Made by a program: the position numbers and the translations under genes
In this document: positions 33,426-42,131 of the stretch, in pieces
Position numbering within the stretch: the first letter of the stretch is position 1
How the letters are laid out: every line of letters begins with the position of its first letter
Assembly: GCA_016715795.1 (NCBI GenBank)
Contig: JADJXP010000002.1
Coordinates: forward strand, 806,001-870,000
Direction of reading: 5' to 3'
Origin: Chloracidobacterium sp.
GTDB lineage: Bacteria > Acidobacteriota > Blastocatellia > Pyrinomonadales > Pyrinomonadaceae
DNA: 64,000 nucleotides
The notes under the pieces: model-generated
The model's input: the letters and a program-made list of their open reading frames with translations, nothing else
Database searches by the model: none
Told to the model about the DNA's origin: nothing

Positions 33426-33729
33426 CAATAATCACCTCCGATGCCTTTCTGATTTTCTCTCTTATCCGAGAGATAAAAGCCTGTTTTAGATCGTCAGAAA
33501 CGCGGCTATATGACTGCCAGCAAGGACGGCAAGATCGAAACAACGTGAGACGGGCTGCCGCGTGATCGTATTGAGCAATCGCGATTAGCTTTCTGCCTTG
33601 TTTCCACGCCTCACAATTAAGGCATTGATATTTAGAGCTGCTTCGGCTAGACTTGAAACTGTTAAAAAATGTTTTCGTCTTTCGAGTAATGCCGAAGCCA
33701 GCCACTGCTTCGGCATCATTTTTTTTCAT
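33412..33729 (-). CDS. Small four-cysteine protein of the element
   Basis: A 105-residue protein (ATG at 33729) with QCLNCEAW and SCRPCWQSY, a likely zinc-binding pair of CxxC motifs, plus a basic C-terminal helix. It overlaps the AlpA-like gene by 14 bases upstream and the primase gene by 14 bases downstream, so all three are translated together. No family recognised. A DNA-binding or replication-accessory role is inferred. Confidence 0.65.
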   Translation of the reverse strand: MKKNDAEAVAGFGITRKTKTFFNSFKSSRSSSKYQCLNCEAWKQGRKLIAIAQYDHAAARLTLFRSCRPCWQSYSRVSDDLKQAFISRIREKIRKASEVIIDESS

Positions 33730-33925
33730 CTTCGATCGCCTCCGCACCGTTCCGCCGTCCGGCCTCAAAGAGTGCTATCAAGTCAGAAACGCGATAAAGG
33801 ACACGTCCGCGAACGCGATAAAAGGGCAAACGGCCTTCCTTGCGTTCGCGCCAAAGAGTCACCGTAGAGACGGGGAATTGTTCCGCAGCTTCGTTTTGTG
33901 TAATGAAATCGTTGTCGTTAGTCAT
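33716..33925 (-). CDS. AlpA-like excisionase/regulator
   Basis: A 69-residue winged helix-turn-helix protein (ITQNEAAEQFPVSTVTLWRE, then RGRVLYRVSDLIALFE) of the AlpA/Xis (MerR-like) type. Such proteins bend DNA for excision or activate the replication genes of satellites and prophages. It heads the replication operon of the element. Confidence 0.8.
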   Translation of the reverse strand: MTNDNDFITQNEAAEQFPVSTVTLWRERKEGRLPFYRVRGRVLYRVSDLIALFEAGRRNGAEAIEDEKK

Positions 33926-33964
33926 AAAATTAGGTATCTCCTTATGTTTATTGACTCTTAATGC

Positions 33965-33997
33965 AAAAAAGAGCCAGAGATTTGCTCTCTAGCTCTT
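33965..33997 (-). terminator. Rho-independent terminator after the integrase operon
   Basis: Read on the minus strand, AAGAGC pairs with GCTCTT around an inner AGAG/CTCT stem and is followed by a run of T. It lies between the 65-residue gene and the AlpA-like gene, separating integration from replication transcripts. Confidence 0.7.
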
Positions 33998-34055
33998 AAC
34001 CTAACAACTTATTTCAGGGGTTATTTTCGGGTCGTATTTAGCGGGTTTTCTCAAT

Positions 34056-34253
34056 TCACGTTTGCTGAATAACGGGCGTGAAAGTAGCTTTTAACCTTAG
34101 CCCAAGCGTCGGCATCCTCATCGCATCCTCATCGCGTCCGGCCTCTCTTAGACCTTCGATTAGATCACGAAAGAAGTCATCGAAGCCCTTAGCAAATTTG
34201 GAGTCCAAAAGGGGCAATACGCGATACCAATCCACAAGATTCTTTGTAGCCAT
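34056..34253 (-). CDS. Small acidic/helical protein cotranscribed with the integrase
   Basis: A 65-residue protein that starts six bases after the integrase stop codon. It has a helical pattern (DDFFRDLIEGLREAGRDEDAM) and no cysteines. No family recognised. Tight spacing makes it likely real and part of the integrase operon; a recombination directionality factor is one possibility. Confidence 0.5.
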   Translation of the reverse strand: MATKNLVDWYRVLPLLDSKFAKGFDDFFRDLIEGLREAGRDEDAMRMPTLGLRLKATFTPVIQQT

Positions 34254-34258
34254 AAGCG

Positions 34259-35470
34259 TTAGTTCACAAACTCCGTATCTAAAATATCCGCTTTTGCGTG
34301 ACTGCGATTCATCGTCTCCGCCAGCTCGCGAACGATCTCTACATCGGCGGATGTATAGAATTTGCTCGTTGTCCGAGTGTCCGAGTGTCCGGCTATTTTT
34401 GACGCAAAGGCTAATGGCAATCCGTCTCTCTGCCAGCGCGTGATAGCCGAAGCCCTAAGATCGTGAAAGTGAAGATCGTCAATTCCGGCTATCCGCTTTG
34501 CCGTCTGCCAGCCGTGCTTAAAGTCAACAAATGGAAACGGGCGTGATTCGCCTTCGGGCGTGAAAGAGCGGACGTTCTCCAGTTCCGCCTTTGCCCGTTC
34601 CGTCAGAGGCACAATACGCTCCGTCTCCGTCTTGGTATTGCTTCCCTTAACCGTAATGATTCCGGCCTCAAGATCAATATCCTTCCAATGCAGCTTCAAG
34701 ATTTCGCCGCGTCTCATTCCGGCATCGACAGCAAGCAAGATGATTGCCTTCAAATGCGGATTATCGGCCTTTATCGTTGCCGTGACCGTCTCTGACTTGC
34801 CGTAGTGATGCCGTGTATAGGTTATAGCTCGCTCGCCCTCACAGGCCGCTAAAAGCCTTTCCTGTTCGCTTTCAGACAGAATCCTTGTCCTAACGGTTTC
34901 GGCGGAAGTAACAATGGCTTTTGCACCAAAGAAAATATCTCTCACTAGCCAGCCTTCCGATAAGGCAAACCGCATCATTCGGCGCATAGCTGCAAGTTCA
35001 CGATTGATAGTAGCTATCTTTATAGGCTCATTTTTCGCCTTCGTTCGGAGTGAGCCTAGTTTTCGCCGCCATTGCTTGTAATCGGCAAGGGATTCTTTTG
35101 TGATCTCACCTATCCGACGTTTGCCAAAATACCTTGTGAGATTCTTAACGGCGGATTGTATTCCGGCGTGTGATCTTACGCCTTCCGTCTTTACTCCATT
35201 TTCAATCACGGCTGGTTTATAGAATTGCTTTGAGCAAATATCTGCAAGTCTCGAAAATGTCATTCTTTCACCTTCACGGATTCCGCCGTGAGATTTCTTG
35301 ATCTCATTAACAAGGCGGTTGCGTTCATCTATCGCGTCCGTTCGTTTGGCTTTGGCTTTTTCAATGGTTAACGTCTTGCCCGTCCTGTGATCGAAATAGG
35401 AAATGCGAGCTGTCCATTTGCCTTTCGATTTGCCACTTTTTCGTTTGAATACTTTCGCCGTGATCTCCAT
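34259..35470 (-). CDS. Tyrosine-family integrase
   Basis: A 403-residue site-specific recombinase. An N-terminal AP2-like arm-binding part, a SAM-like core-binding part (FSRLADICSKQFYKP) and a catalytic domain with Arg in AGMRRGEIL, HDLRASAITRW (His-x-x-Arg), AGHSDTRTT and Tyr in SKFYTSADVE. It lies 160 bases from attR and opposite to the tRNA. It joins attP to the tRNA-Thr gene. Confidence 0.93.
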   Translation of the reverse strand: MEITAKVFKRKSGKSKGKWTARISYFDHRTGKTLTIEKAKAKRTDAIDERNRLVNEIKKSHGGIREGERMTFSRLADICSKQFYKPAVIENGVKTEGVRSHAGIQSAVKNLTRYFGKRRIGEITKESLADYKQWRRKLGSLRTKAKNEPIKIATINRELAAMRRMMRFALSEGWLVRDIFFGAKAIVTSAETVRTRILSESEQERLLAACEGERAITYTRHHYGKSETVTATIKADNPHLKAIILLAVDAGMRRGEILKLHWKDIDLEAGIITVKGSNTKTETERIVPLTERAKAELENVRSFTPEGESRPFPFVDFKHGWQTAKRIAGIDDLHFHDLRASAITRWQRDGLPLAFASKIAGHSDTRTTSKFYTSADVEIVRELAETMNRSHAKADILDTEFVN

Positions 35471-35477
35471 AAAAGCA

Positions 35478-35536
35478 CCTCACTTTTTTCTCACCTTTTT
35501 TCTCACCTAAAACTAGGTGAGAATTAGGTGAGATAG
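35478..35536. promoter_or_regulatory. Right arm-type sites (CTCACCT repeats)
   Basis: TTCTCACCTT, TTCTCACCTA and inverted TAGGTGAGA occur several times between the integrase start and attR, matching the left-end cluster at 30719-30754. They also overlap the region where the integrase promoter should lie, so autoregulation is possible. Confidence 0.6.
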
Positions 35537-35633
35537 GCTATATTGTGAAATCTTCTGAACAAGTAGTCAAGCGTAAACTACTGAATTTACACATAGTTGG
35601 AAAGATCGTGAAATTGGCAAAAATCCCTGTCGG

Positions 35634-35685
35634 TTCGATTCGTAATCGAAAGGTCGTCGGTTCAAATCCGACGGGTGGCTCCATT
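35634..35685. repeat. attR (52-bp direct repeat)
   Basis: Duplicate of the 3' half of tRNA-Thr, from the anticodon stem to CCATT, without the 5' half. It marks the right end of the element. Confidence 0.93.
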
Positions 35686-35698
35686 TTTCTGTGGTGGG

Positions 35699-35957
35699 TC
35701 ATTCTAGTCGGCCGGTCTTGTCCAAACGGGTTGCGATGCTGGCGAGATTGTCTAAGGTTTCTCGAGCCTGGGCATTGGCAGACTCAGCGTCGACGACGTT
35801 TTAGCTGAGACAACCCGACTTCGCCGTAGGCATCGGCTACGATACGACGATAGCCCCGACCTGCATAGTGTCCTTGACCGATGACATCGCCGACCTCGAC
35901 TTCATCGCCGGCACCGGCCCGGAGGTGATGGATCCATGAATCCTTGGAAGCTGGCAT
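35699..35957 (-). pseudogene. Frameshifted small gene downstream of the debranching enzyme
   Basis: From the ATG at 35957 the minus strand reads about 57 codons (containing GDEVEVGDVIGQGHYAGRGY) to a TGA. A one-base shift in the CGTCGTCGACG stretch continues as AESANAQARETLDNLASIAT and ends at 35699. The ATG lies six bases after the debranching enzyme stop. The two parts together look like one small protein of about 85 residues that lost its frame, or a sequencing indel. Function unknown. Confidence 0.4.
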
Positions 35958-35963
35958 GGGGCT

Positions 35964-37916
35964 CTACGGTTTGATGGTAGATGCGAGTCGGAGGAGTTCG
36001 GCGGTGCTCCAGGCTTGGGCGGCGGCTCCGCGTGGGGTGTGAGGGGCGTCGCCGTCGAATATCTCTGAGACGCTCCCGAGCATCGTATGGTTCAGGTGAG
36101 AGTAGAGCGCGCCGAGGGTCTCGGTGACGCGATACTCGGCCCGTCGGTCTTTAGAGTGCGTTCGGCGATAGGCGTCGACGAAAGGTCCGATCAGCCAGCT
36201 CCAGACGGTCCCCTGATGATAGGCGGCATCGCGCACTTCCGGCGGGCCTTCGTAGCGGCCGACATAGCGCGGGTCGCGCGGCGAGAGCGAACGCAGCCCG
36301 AATGGCGTCAAGAGTTCGGCCTCAACCTTTTTTACGACCTTGCGGGCTGCGGCGGCGTCGAGCATCGTGTGCCGAAGGCTGACCGCAAAGATCTGGTTTG
36401 GGCGGACAGACGCATCGCGCTCGTCACCATTGATGACGTCGTAGAGGCAGTTTTGCTCGTCATTCCAAAAAGAGCGTCGGAAGCTCACTTTTGCCCTCGT
36501 AGCGATCGAGCGATATTCCTGAGCTTTCGCCACATCACCGAACTGTTCTCCGAGGTCTGTCATCACGCACAGGGCATTGAACCATAGTGCCTGGATCTCC
36601 ACCGGTTTGCCGATACGCGGCGTGATGACATGGTCGCCGATCTTTGCATCCATCCAGGTTAGCTGTGTCCCCGGTTCACCCGCGACCAGCAGGCCGTCAT
36701 TGTCAACGCGGATCCCGTATCGTGTTCCGCGAATGTGCCAGTCGATGATATTGGCAAGTTTCTCGAATAGCTCATCCCGAGCGAAGGCAATATCGCCGGT
36801 TGCGGCGACATAGGCTCGGATCGCCTCAAAAAACCACAGCGTCGCATCGACGGTATTGTATTCGGGCTGCTCGCCCGCGTCGGGGAAGCGGTTCGGCAGC
36901 ATTCCCTGCGAGATATGCCGTGAGAATTCGAGCAATATGCTGCGGGCAACATCGGGGCGATTCGTGGCCAGCGTCAGGCCCGGCAGGGCGATCATCGTGT
37001 CGCGGCCCCAGTCGGAGAACCAATGGTAGCCTGCGATGACCGTGTGCCCCGAACCGCGTCGGACGATGAACTGGTCGGCGGCAAGAACGAGTTGGCGTTC
37101 CGTATCGTCTTTTGTCCCCGAAGCGGCGACCAAGCGGGCACGACGTCGAATCTCGCTCGCTCGAAGGCTTTCATGATCAGAGACATTCGGCATTTCGGTC
37201 GAAGCAATGACCACCGCTGCCGCGGATAGGTCGAAGGTGAGCACGCACGGCTGATAAAGGTCCTCATGATAGTCAAAGCCGCGTTCCTTCTCGATCTCGT
37301 ACTCAAAATCGCGATACCAGTAGCCCGAAGGCTCGACCTTTGAGGCATTATGTGCCAGATGCAGCGTTGGCGTGTCGGCAAGTGGCGAGAACCTCAGGAG
37401 GCCCTGTTCTGCCTCATATGTTCTGTCGAATTGAGCATTCTCGTGCCGCAGGTGATGATGGTCGCGGAACGCAAGCAGCGGCCGTAGCGCGAGGCTAACG
37501 TCGCTCGTGGCCGCGCCCGTCATTGACCAGCGACAGACGGTCGTATTCTCACCATTGACCATGAATACGGCCCGCTCGATCTTGATGCCATTTACGTTGT
37601 ATGTCCAAACAGGGAATGGGTCGAGGCGAAAGCCCGTGAGAAACTGGTAGCCGTTCGGATCGATCGTGTCAGGATACTGGTTTGACGAGAGATCAAAGCG
37701 GCATTCACCGATGATCAGCGTCTCTTCAAATTTTGAGAGCAACACCATCCGACCGAGCGGCGGCTGCGTCGCTGCGACGAGCAGGCCGTGGTAACGGCGC
37801 GTATTGGCGCACGCCACGGTTGACGATGCGTATCCGCCGATGCCGTTCGTTTCGAGCCATTCGCGGGAGAATGAATCCACGCGATCCGTGCATATTTCCG
37901 GCCCCAAGCTGATCAT
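35964..37916 (-). CDS. Glycogen debranching enzyme (amylo-alpha-1,6-glucosidase)
   Basis: The product is 650 residues from ATG at 37916; the frame opens 62 codons earlier, but that part overlaps the terminator and the FG-GAP gene. The N-terminal half has GIGGYASSTVACANTRRYHGLL, typical of GDE_N; the (alpha/alpha)6 catalytic half has SDWGRDTMIALPGL with the acidic residue, NTVDATLWFFEA and RDAAYHQGTVWSWLIGP. It hydrolyses alpha-1,6 branch points of glycogen left by phosphorylase. No other glycogen gene is adjacent. Confidence 0.9.
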   Translation of the reverse strand: MISLGPEICTDRVDSFSREWLETNGIGGYASSTVACANTRRYHGLLVAATQPPLGRMVLLSKFEETLIIGECRFDLSSNQYPDTIDPNGYQFLTGFRLDPFPVWTYNVNGIKIERAVFMVNGENTTVCRWSMTGAATSDVSLALRPLLAFRDHHHLRHENAQFDRTYEAEQGLLRFSPLADTPTLHLAHNASKVEPSGYWYRDFEYEIEKERGFDYHEDLYQPCVLTFDLSAAAVVIASTEMPNVSDHESLRASEIRRRARLVAASGTKDDTERQLVLAADQFIVRRGSGHTVIAGYHWFSDWGRDTMIALPGLTLATNRPDVARSILLEFSRHISQGMLPNRFPDAGEQPEYNTVDATLWFFEAIRAYVAATGDIAFARDELFEKLANIIDWHIRGTRYGIRVDNDGLLVAGEPGTQLTWMDAKIGDHVITPRIGKPVEIQALWFNALCVMTDLGEQFGDVAKAQEYRSIATRAKVSFRRSFWNDEQNCLYDVINGDERDASVRPNQIFAVSLRHTMLDAAAARKVVKKVEAELLTPFGLRSLSPRDPRYVGRYEGPPEVRDAAYHQGTVWSWLIGPFVDAYRRTHSKDRRAEYRVTETLGALYSHLNHTMLGSVSEIFDGDAPHTPRGAAAQAWSTAELLRLASTIKP

Positions 37917-37950
37917 GGTCTGAATAGATGATACCCTTAGCGCCGATAAG

Positions 37951-37986
37951 GGGACAAAAAAGGCGAGGACAATGTCCTCGCCAAAA
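37951..37986 (-). terminator. Rho-independent terminator of the FG-GAP gene
   Basis: A perfect GGCGAGGAC/GTCCTCGCC stem with a 3-base loop (37962-37982), followed on the minus strand by six T. It ends the minus-strand FG-GAP/VCBS transcript 23 bases after its stop codon. Confidence 0.85.
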
Positions 37987-38008
37987 GGTGGGAGAATAAA
38001 GGCCACGC

Positions 38009-41000
38009 TTAGGGCCCGACAAAGGCCGACGGCACGGGTATGTCCGAGCCGAGGCCGAAGTTGAATGCAGCGAAACCACCGGAGGTTTGGTTTATGTGCC
38101 ATGTGCCGTTTCGATAAACGGCCGTATCTGTGCGTCCGTCACCGTCGTAGTCGGCGGGGACGAGGGTGTCGGTCGATGTGCCGAAGCTGATGTAGCTTGG
38201 CTGGCCATTCGAGCTTTGCAGGATGTACCACGTGCCGTCTCTGAATACGGCGGGATCGGTCTTGCCGTCGCCGTCGTAGTCCGCGGGGACGAATTTGTCA
38301 CCTGGTGAGCCCCAGCTTCGATATTGAGGCTGGCCATTCGAGGTTTGGAGGATGTACCAGATTCCTTCGGACGGCCTGAATACGGCGGCATCGTGGCGTC
38401 CGTCGCCGTCAAAATCTCCTCTGACAGGCAGGTCGCCAGTCGTACCCCAATTGATCGTCACGAAATCAACACCAGGCTGGGACGACGGACGGTAAAAGAA
38501 CTGCCCTTGTCCGCCGGTCACGCGATAGACGGCCACATCGTCCTTGTCGTCGCCGTCCCAGTCTCCGACGACCGAATGCACATCGCCCGTTTTGCCAAAT
38601 TGCTCGATCTGAAACTGACCGTCTGAACTTCGCAGGACGTAAAACATCGCCCTGTCGGGATCGGACGGGTCCTCACGCCAAACGGCGATGTCCGCCTTGC
38701 CGTCGCCATCGTAATCCGCTGTTGCGAGCTTATCGGTCTCGATGCCCCATTCGGTCGCGTAGCTCGTACCGGTTGAGCTTGGCTGTATGTACCAGAAGTT
38801 CGCCGCCGGATCGGGCATTGGACGAAAAACGGATCGATCTGCACGCCCGTCGCCGTCAAAGTCATATTCTGTCCGCTGCGGAGTTGATGGCGGCAGGAAG
38901 ACCACGGCTCCACCGCCGCGATTTGGGTTAGAGGCATTGACCGGAATATACGACGATACGGCCCCGGCGTTCGTAAATGGTGCCCGGATCAGGATGGGCG
39001 GTTCGGCCTCGGTTCGCCCCGCAAGTATCGCGGTCTGTCCGTCAGCACTGATATCGACATGTTCGAAGCCGGCCGTTCCCGCCGGCAGCGGCAGAGCCTG
39101 GACGTTCGAGCTGGAACTGAATGGCGCCGAGATGGCGGACGCAATGTGCAGGTCATTGCTCGCAACGATCGCCTTGCTTCCATCCGGAGTGACCTTAATG
39201 CCATTTGCGGTGTTAACTACGCCGAGACTTTGCGGCGTTGACGCGGCGCTGAAAGGTGCGTTTATTATGAACACAAAGTTCGTGAGACCGTTAGAGCCTG
39301 TTGCGAGCAGCGTGTTGCCGTCCGGGGTGATCGCGATCGCGGCCCGGAGGCCGGTGCTGATCGGAATTGTAAATGCCACCGACGTATAGGGTGCATCTAA
39401 TACCGAGATCCCGGTCGAGTGCCGCACGAAAGCACGGCCTTCGCTATTGAACACGATGGCCTGTGTTTGGAAGGCCGCGACGCTCCCGGGCAGCGACACG
39501 GAGGTGATCGCTGACGATTCGTTAAATGGCGCCTGGATAACTTTCAGGCTGCTGCTGCCGATCGCAAGGGCGACGTTCTGCTGTGGCGGCACAGCTATCG
39601 AGCCGGAACCGTTGTAGCCCGCGGCAGACGTGCTGATCGTCGATTGAAGGACTCCGTCCGAAGCACGGACGACAAAGATCCTCGAATGACTGAAATCGCC
39701 CACGAGCACTGTGTCATTACCCGCAACGGCGATCCCGTGTGGTTCCGCATTCGAGGGCAGTCCGGCCGTGAAGACCTGGCTGCCAGGCGCATTTCGCGGG
39801 TCGTTATACCTTACGATCGCGCCTCCTCCGCCAGTGATGCTCTGCGAGAGCATTGCAGGTTGTCCGCCTGATGGAGGCGTTGGCGAGACGGTTGGCGTCG
39901 GGCTTGGTGAGGGTGTCGGTGTGGGCGAAGGTGTGGGCGTCGGCGTTACTGATGGCGTCGGAGTGCCTCCCGGACATGGGGCCGACGGAGACCCGGGCTG
40001 CTCGACGTAGATGTATGCGGCATGATCAGTAAGGCTCGTGTCGCGGATTGAACCGACGGCAGCGGTGCCGTCTGAGGCGATTCCTACTCCGTTACCGTAG
40101 TACACCGCGGTCGGCCCGCCCTGTATGCGTTGACGCAGCGTCCAATTTGAGCCGGTGCGGTCAAAGAAGTATGCGTTTCCCGGCGGCATAGCCGGGGGCG
40201 TGCTCGCAGGGAGTTCTCGTCCGACAACTATCCTGTCACCGGAGATCGCAACACTGCCGCCAAACAGGTCACGGTCGATGTCGCAGCCCTGCAGCTTCTG
40301 AGCTTGCGACCAAGTAGCCCCGCTGCGGGTAAAGACATATGCCGAGCCCTGTGTGGGAGTGAAAATATCGTCCAGCGGCATTGATCCCACCACAGCAGTT
40401 TCGCCCGAAAGGGCTACGCTGATGCCGAAATTGCCGGATGGGATCGGATCGGACGGTACCAGTTTCTGCTGTTCACTCCATGTGCCGTTCCGCACATAGA
40501 CGTATGCCGAGCCGCTTGCCTCACCTCCATCGTCGTCTCCACGCGAGCCAATTATCGTCGTTTGACCTTCGATGGCGACACTGTAGCCAAACTGGTCAAC
40601 GTCCGCCCCATCGCTTGCCGCGAGGCGCTGGTCAAACGCCCATGCGCCACCGGATCTGACGTAGGCATATGCTGCTCCGCGAAAATTTGGCCCCGCGCCG
40701 TCGGCTCCAACGATAGCAAGGTCCCCGTCAACAGCTACGGACCGTCCAAATTGAAAATTAATGCCCTCGCCGCCTGCATCCGGTGCTAATAGGCGAGCCT
40801 GCTCAGTCCAACTCGTCCCGTTTCTGACAAATACATACGCCGAGCCGCGGCCGGTCGAACCCGGTATCTGGGAAGATATGGCGCCGACGACGATCGTATC
40901 GCCGGAGATCGCCACCGAGTAACCAAACTGTGTGGCTTCGGGCGACGCGTGGCTCGGAATTAGTTTCTGTTGCTCCGTCCATGTCGAACCGTTCCTGACA

Positions 41001-41350
41001 AAAACGTATGCCGAGCCTCGCAGACCGGCGTCGCCATTGGCACCGACGACGGCCGTGTCGCCGGAGATCGCGATGCTCATCCCCATTCCCGTGTTGCCGT
41101 CGCTTGCGGTCAGCCTTTGCTGGAGGGTGTATACGCCGCCGCCCTCAGCGCTCGTACTCATCGAGGCGTACAGGCGCTCAAGTTCATCAGCATTCTTTAG
41201 ATAGTCAACAGCCGCCGAACCGGTTAGGGATGGCAGGTCGCCCGACGCCTGGCGCGAATCAGCGGCCGACGTGGCACTTGCATTCCACTCGACGAGAAAA
41301 CCACCAACTGTAAGCAATAACGTAATAAGTATTGTAATTCGACTCAGCAT
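38009..41350 (-). CDS. Large secreted FG-GAP/VCBS beta-propeller protein
   Basis: A 1113-residue protein with signal peptide (MLSRITILITLLLTVGGFLV). Residues 90-450 are FG-GAP-like repeats of about 50 residues (SVAISGDTAVVGA, GSAYVFVRNG). A Pro/Thr/Ser linker at about 458-495 follows, then a YVTN-like propeller (about 500-820) and six VCBS-type repeats at the end (DFDGDGRADRSVFRP, DYDGDGKTDPAVFRDGTWY). Surface-exposed; calcium-binding is likely in the DxDGD loops. Such proteins are common in Acidobacteriota; the ligand is unknown. A strong terminator follows. Confidence 0.88.
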   Translation of the reverse strand: MLSRITILITLLLTVGGFLVEWNASATSAADSRQASGDLPSLTGSAAVDYLKNADELERLYASMSTSAEGGGVYTLQQRLTASDGNTGMGMSIAISGDTAVVGANGDAGLRGSAYVFVRNGSTWTEQQKLIPSHASPEATQFGYSVAISGDTIVVGAISSQIPGSTGRGSAYVFVRNGTSWTEQARLLAPDAGGEGINFQFGRSVAVDGDLAIVGADGAGPNFRGAAYAYVRSGGAWAFDQRLAASDGADVDQFGYSVAIEGQTTIIGSRGDDDGGEASGSAYVYVRNGTWSEQQKLVPSDPIPSGNFGISVALSGETAVVGSMPLDDIFTPTQGSAYVFTRSGATWSQAQKLQGCDIDRDLFGGSVAISGDRIVVGRELPASTPPAMPPGNAYFFDRTGSNWTLRQRIQGGPTAVYYGNGVGIASDGTAAVGSIRDTSLTDHAAYIYVEQPGSPSAPCPGGTPTPSVTPTPTPSPTPTPSPSPTPTVSPTPPSGGQPAMLSQSITGGGGAIVRYNDPRNAPGSQVFTAGLPSNAEPHGIAVAGNDTVLVGDFSHSRIFVVRASDGVLQSTISTSAAGYNGSGSIAVPPQQNVALAIGSSSLKVIQAPFNESSAITSVSLPGSVAAFQTQAIVFNSEGRAFVRHSTGISVLDAPYTSVAFTIPISTGLRAAIAITPDGNTLLATGSNGLTNFVFIINAPFSAASTPQSLGVVNTANGIKVTPDGSKAIVASNDLHIASAISAPFSSSSNVQALPLPAGTAGFEHVDISADGQTAILAGRTEAEPPILIRAPFTNAGAVSSYIPVNASNPNRGGGAVVFLPPSTPQRTEYDFDGDGRADRSVFRPMPDPAANFWYIQPSSTGTSYATEWGIETDKLATADYDGDGKADIAVWREDPSDPDRAMFYVLRSSDGQFQIEQFGKTGDVHSVVGDWDGDDKDDVAVYRVTGGQGQFFYRPSSQPGVDFVTINWGTTGDLPVRGDFDGDGRHDAAVFRPSEGIWYILQTSNGQPQYRSWGSPGDKFVPADYDGDGKTDPAVFRDGTWYILQSSNGQPSYISFGTSTDTLVPADYDGDGRTDTAVYRNGTWHINQTSGGFAAFNFGLGSDIPVPSAFVGP

Positions 41351-41496
41351 AATTCTCCTTTTTTGTTTGGACGAGAGTGTGTCTGCTCGGATATGCGTAA
41401 AAGTGTGATGAAGTCTGCCAAATCGACCAATAATTTTCCTTATTTCACGAAAAAGGTTAAACTTCGTCTTGAATTACCACTCTTTCGACCCAGCCT

Positions 41497-42069
41497 ATGA
41501 GCGACGTCAAGCCATCGGAGATCACGCGGATCTTGCAGGATTGGAACGATGGCAATGAGGCCGCGAAGGAGGAACTCTTGCCGTTCGTCTATGACGAGCT
41601 AAAGCGACAGGCCCGGATACTAATGTCGTCCGAGCGCAATAATCACACGCTGCAGCCGACCGCGCTTGTCCATGAAGCCTTCTTACGACTAAACCAGCAA
41701 GCCGGCGTTGACTGGAAGAATCGGAGCCATTTTTACGGGATCGCCTCACGGCTAATGCGACAGATATTGATAGATCACGCCCGTCAACACGCGACGGCAA
41801 AGCGCGGCAACCGCCCGATACATTTTTCGCTGGATGATGTTCAGGTATCGGTCGAGGAACGCGCAGACTCGCTGCTCGTGCTGAACGACGTGCTCGACAG
41901 GCTTGAAAAGCTAGACGAGCAGCAGGCGAAAGTCGTTGAGATGCGTTTCTTTGGCGGGATGACGAATGGTGAGATAGCCGAGAGCCTTGACATCTCGGAA
42001 CGCACGGTAGTGCGCGACTGGCAGGCCGCAAGATTATGGCTCTATCGCGAGCTAAACTCCGGCGGCTAA
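41497..42069 (+). CDS. ECF RNA polymerase sigma factor (acidobacterial type)
   Basis: The 190-residue protein has sigma region 2 (PFVYDELKRQARILM, LQPTALVHEAFLRL) and region 4 (VVEMRFFGGMTNGEIAESLD and RTVVRDWQAARLWLYRE). The pattern fits the TIGR02999 'acidobacterial' sigma-70 family, which lacks an anti-sigma gene and is usually encoded next to a Ser/Thr kinase, as here (63 bases downstream). Presumably controlled by phosphorylation through that kinase. Confidence 0.9.
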   Translation: MSDVKPSEITRILQDWNDGNEAAKEELLPFVYDELKRQARILMSSERNNHTLQPTALVHEAFLRLNQQAGVDWKNRSHFYGIASRLMRQILIDHARQHATAKRGNRPIHFSLDDVQVSVEERADSLLVLNDVLDRLEKLDEQQAKVVEMRFFGGMTNGEIAESLDISERTVVRDWQAARLWLYRELNSGG

Positions 42070-42131
42070 ATAGTCGCAGAAATTCTGGCAGAGTTTCCTC
42101 ACAATCTACGCATATTGGTCAGAAGCGCGAA

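Larger units (their letters stand above)
30625..35685. mobile_element. 5-kb integrative element resembling a minimal phage satellite
   Basis: Bounded by 52-base direct repeats (attL 30625-30676, attR 35634-35685) at tRNA-Thr. It carries an integrase, AlpA-like regulator, primase-helicase, PD-(D/E)XK nuclease, terminase small-subunit-like gene and two small genes. There are no structural, lysis or large terminase genes. It is visibly richer in A+T than the flanking DNA. Except for the terminase-like gene, all genes are on the minus strand. The set of functions matches phage satellites (replication, packaging redirection), but the link to any helper is inference. Confidence 0.85.

Noticed and set aside
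35545..35808. Plus-strand frame across attR
   Set aside because: It runs through the duplicated tRNA part and has no protein-like features.
37917..38102. Longer start for the debranching enzyme
   Set aside because: It would run through the strong terminator and into the FG-GAP gene.
39711..40010. Plus-strand frame with GVGVGEGVG repeats
   Set aside because: It is the complement of the Pro/Thr/Ser linker of the FG-GAP protein, so its repeats are by-products.
42036..42131. Longer start for the Ser/Thr kinase
   Set aside because: It would overlap the sigma factor gene and adds a basic stretch without family similarity; the start at 42132 was preferred.
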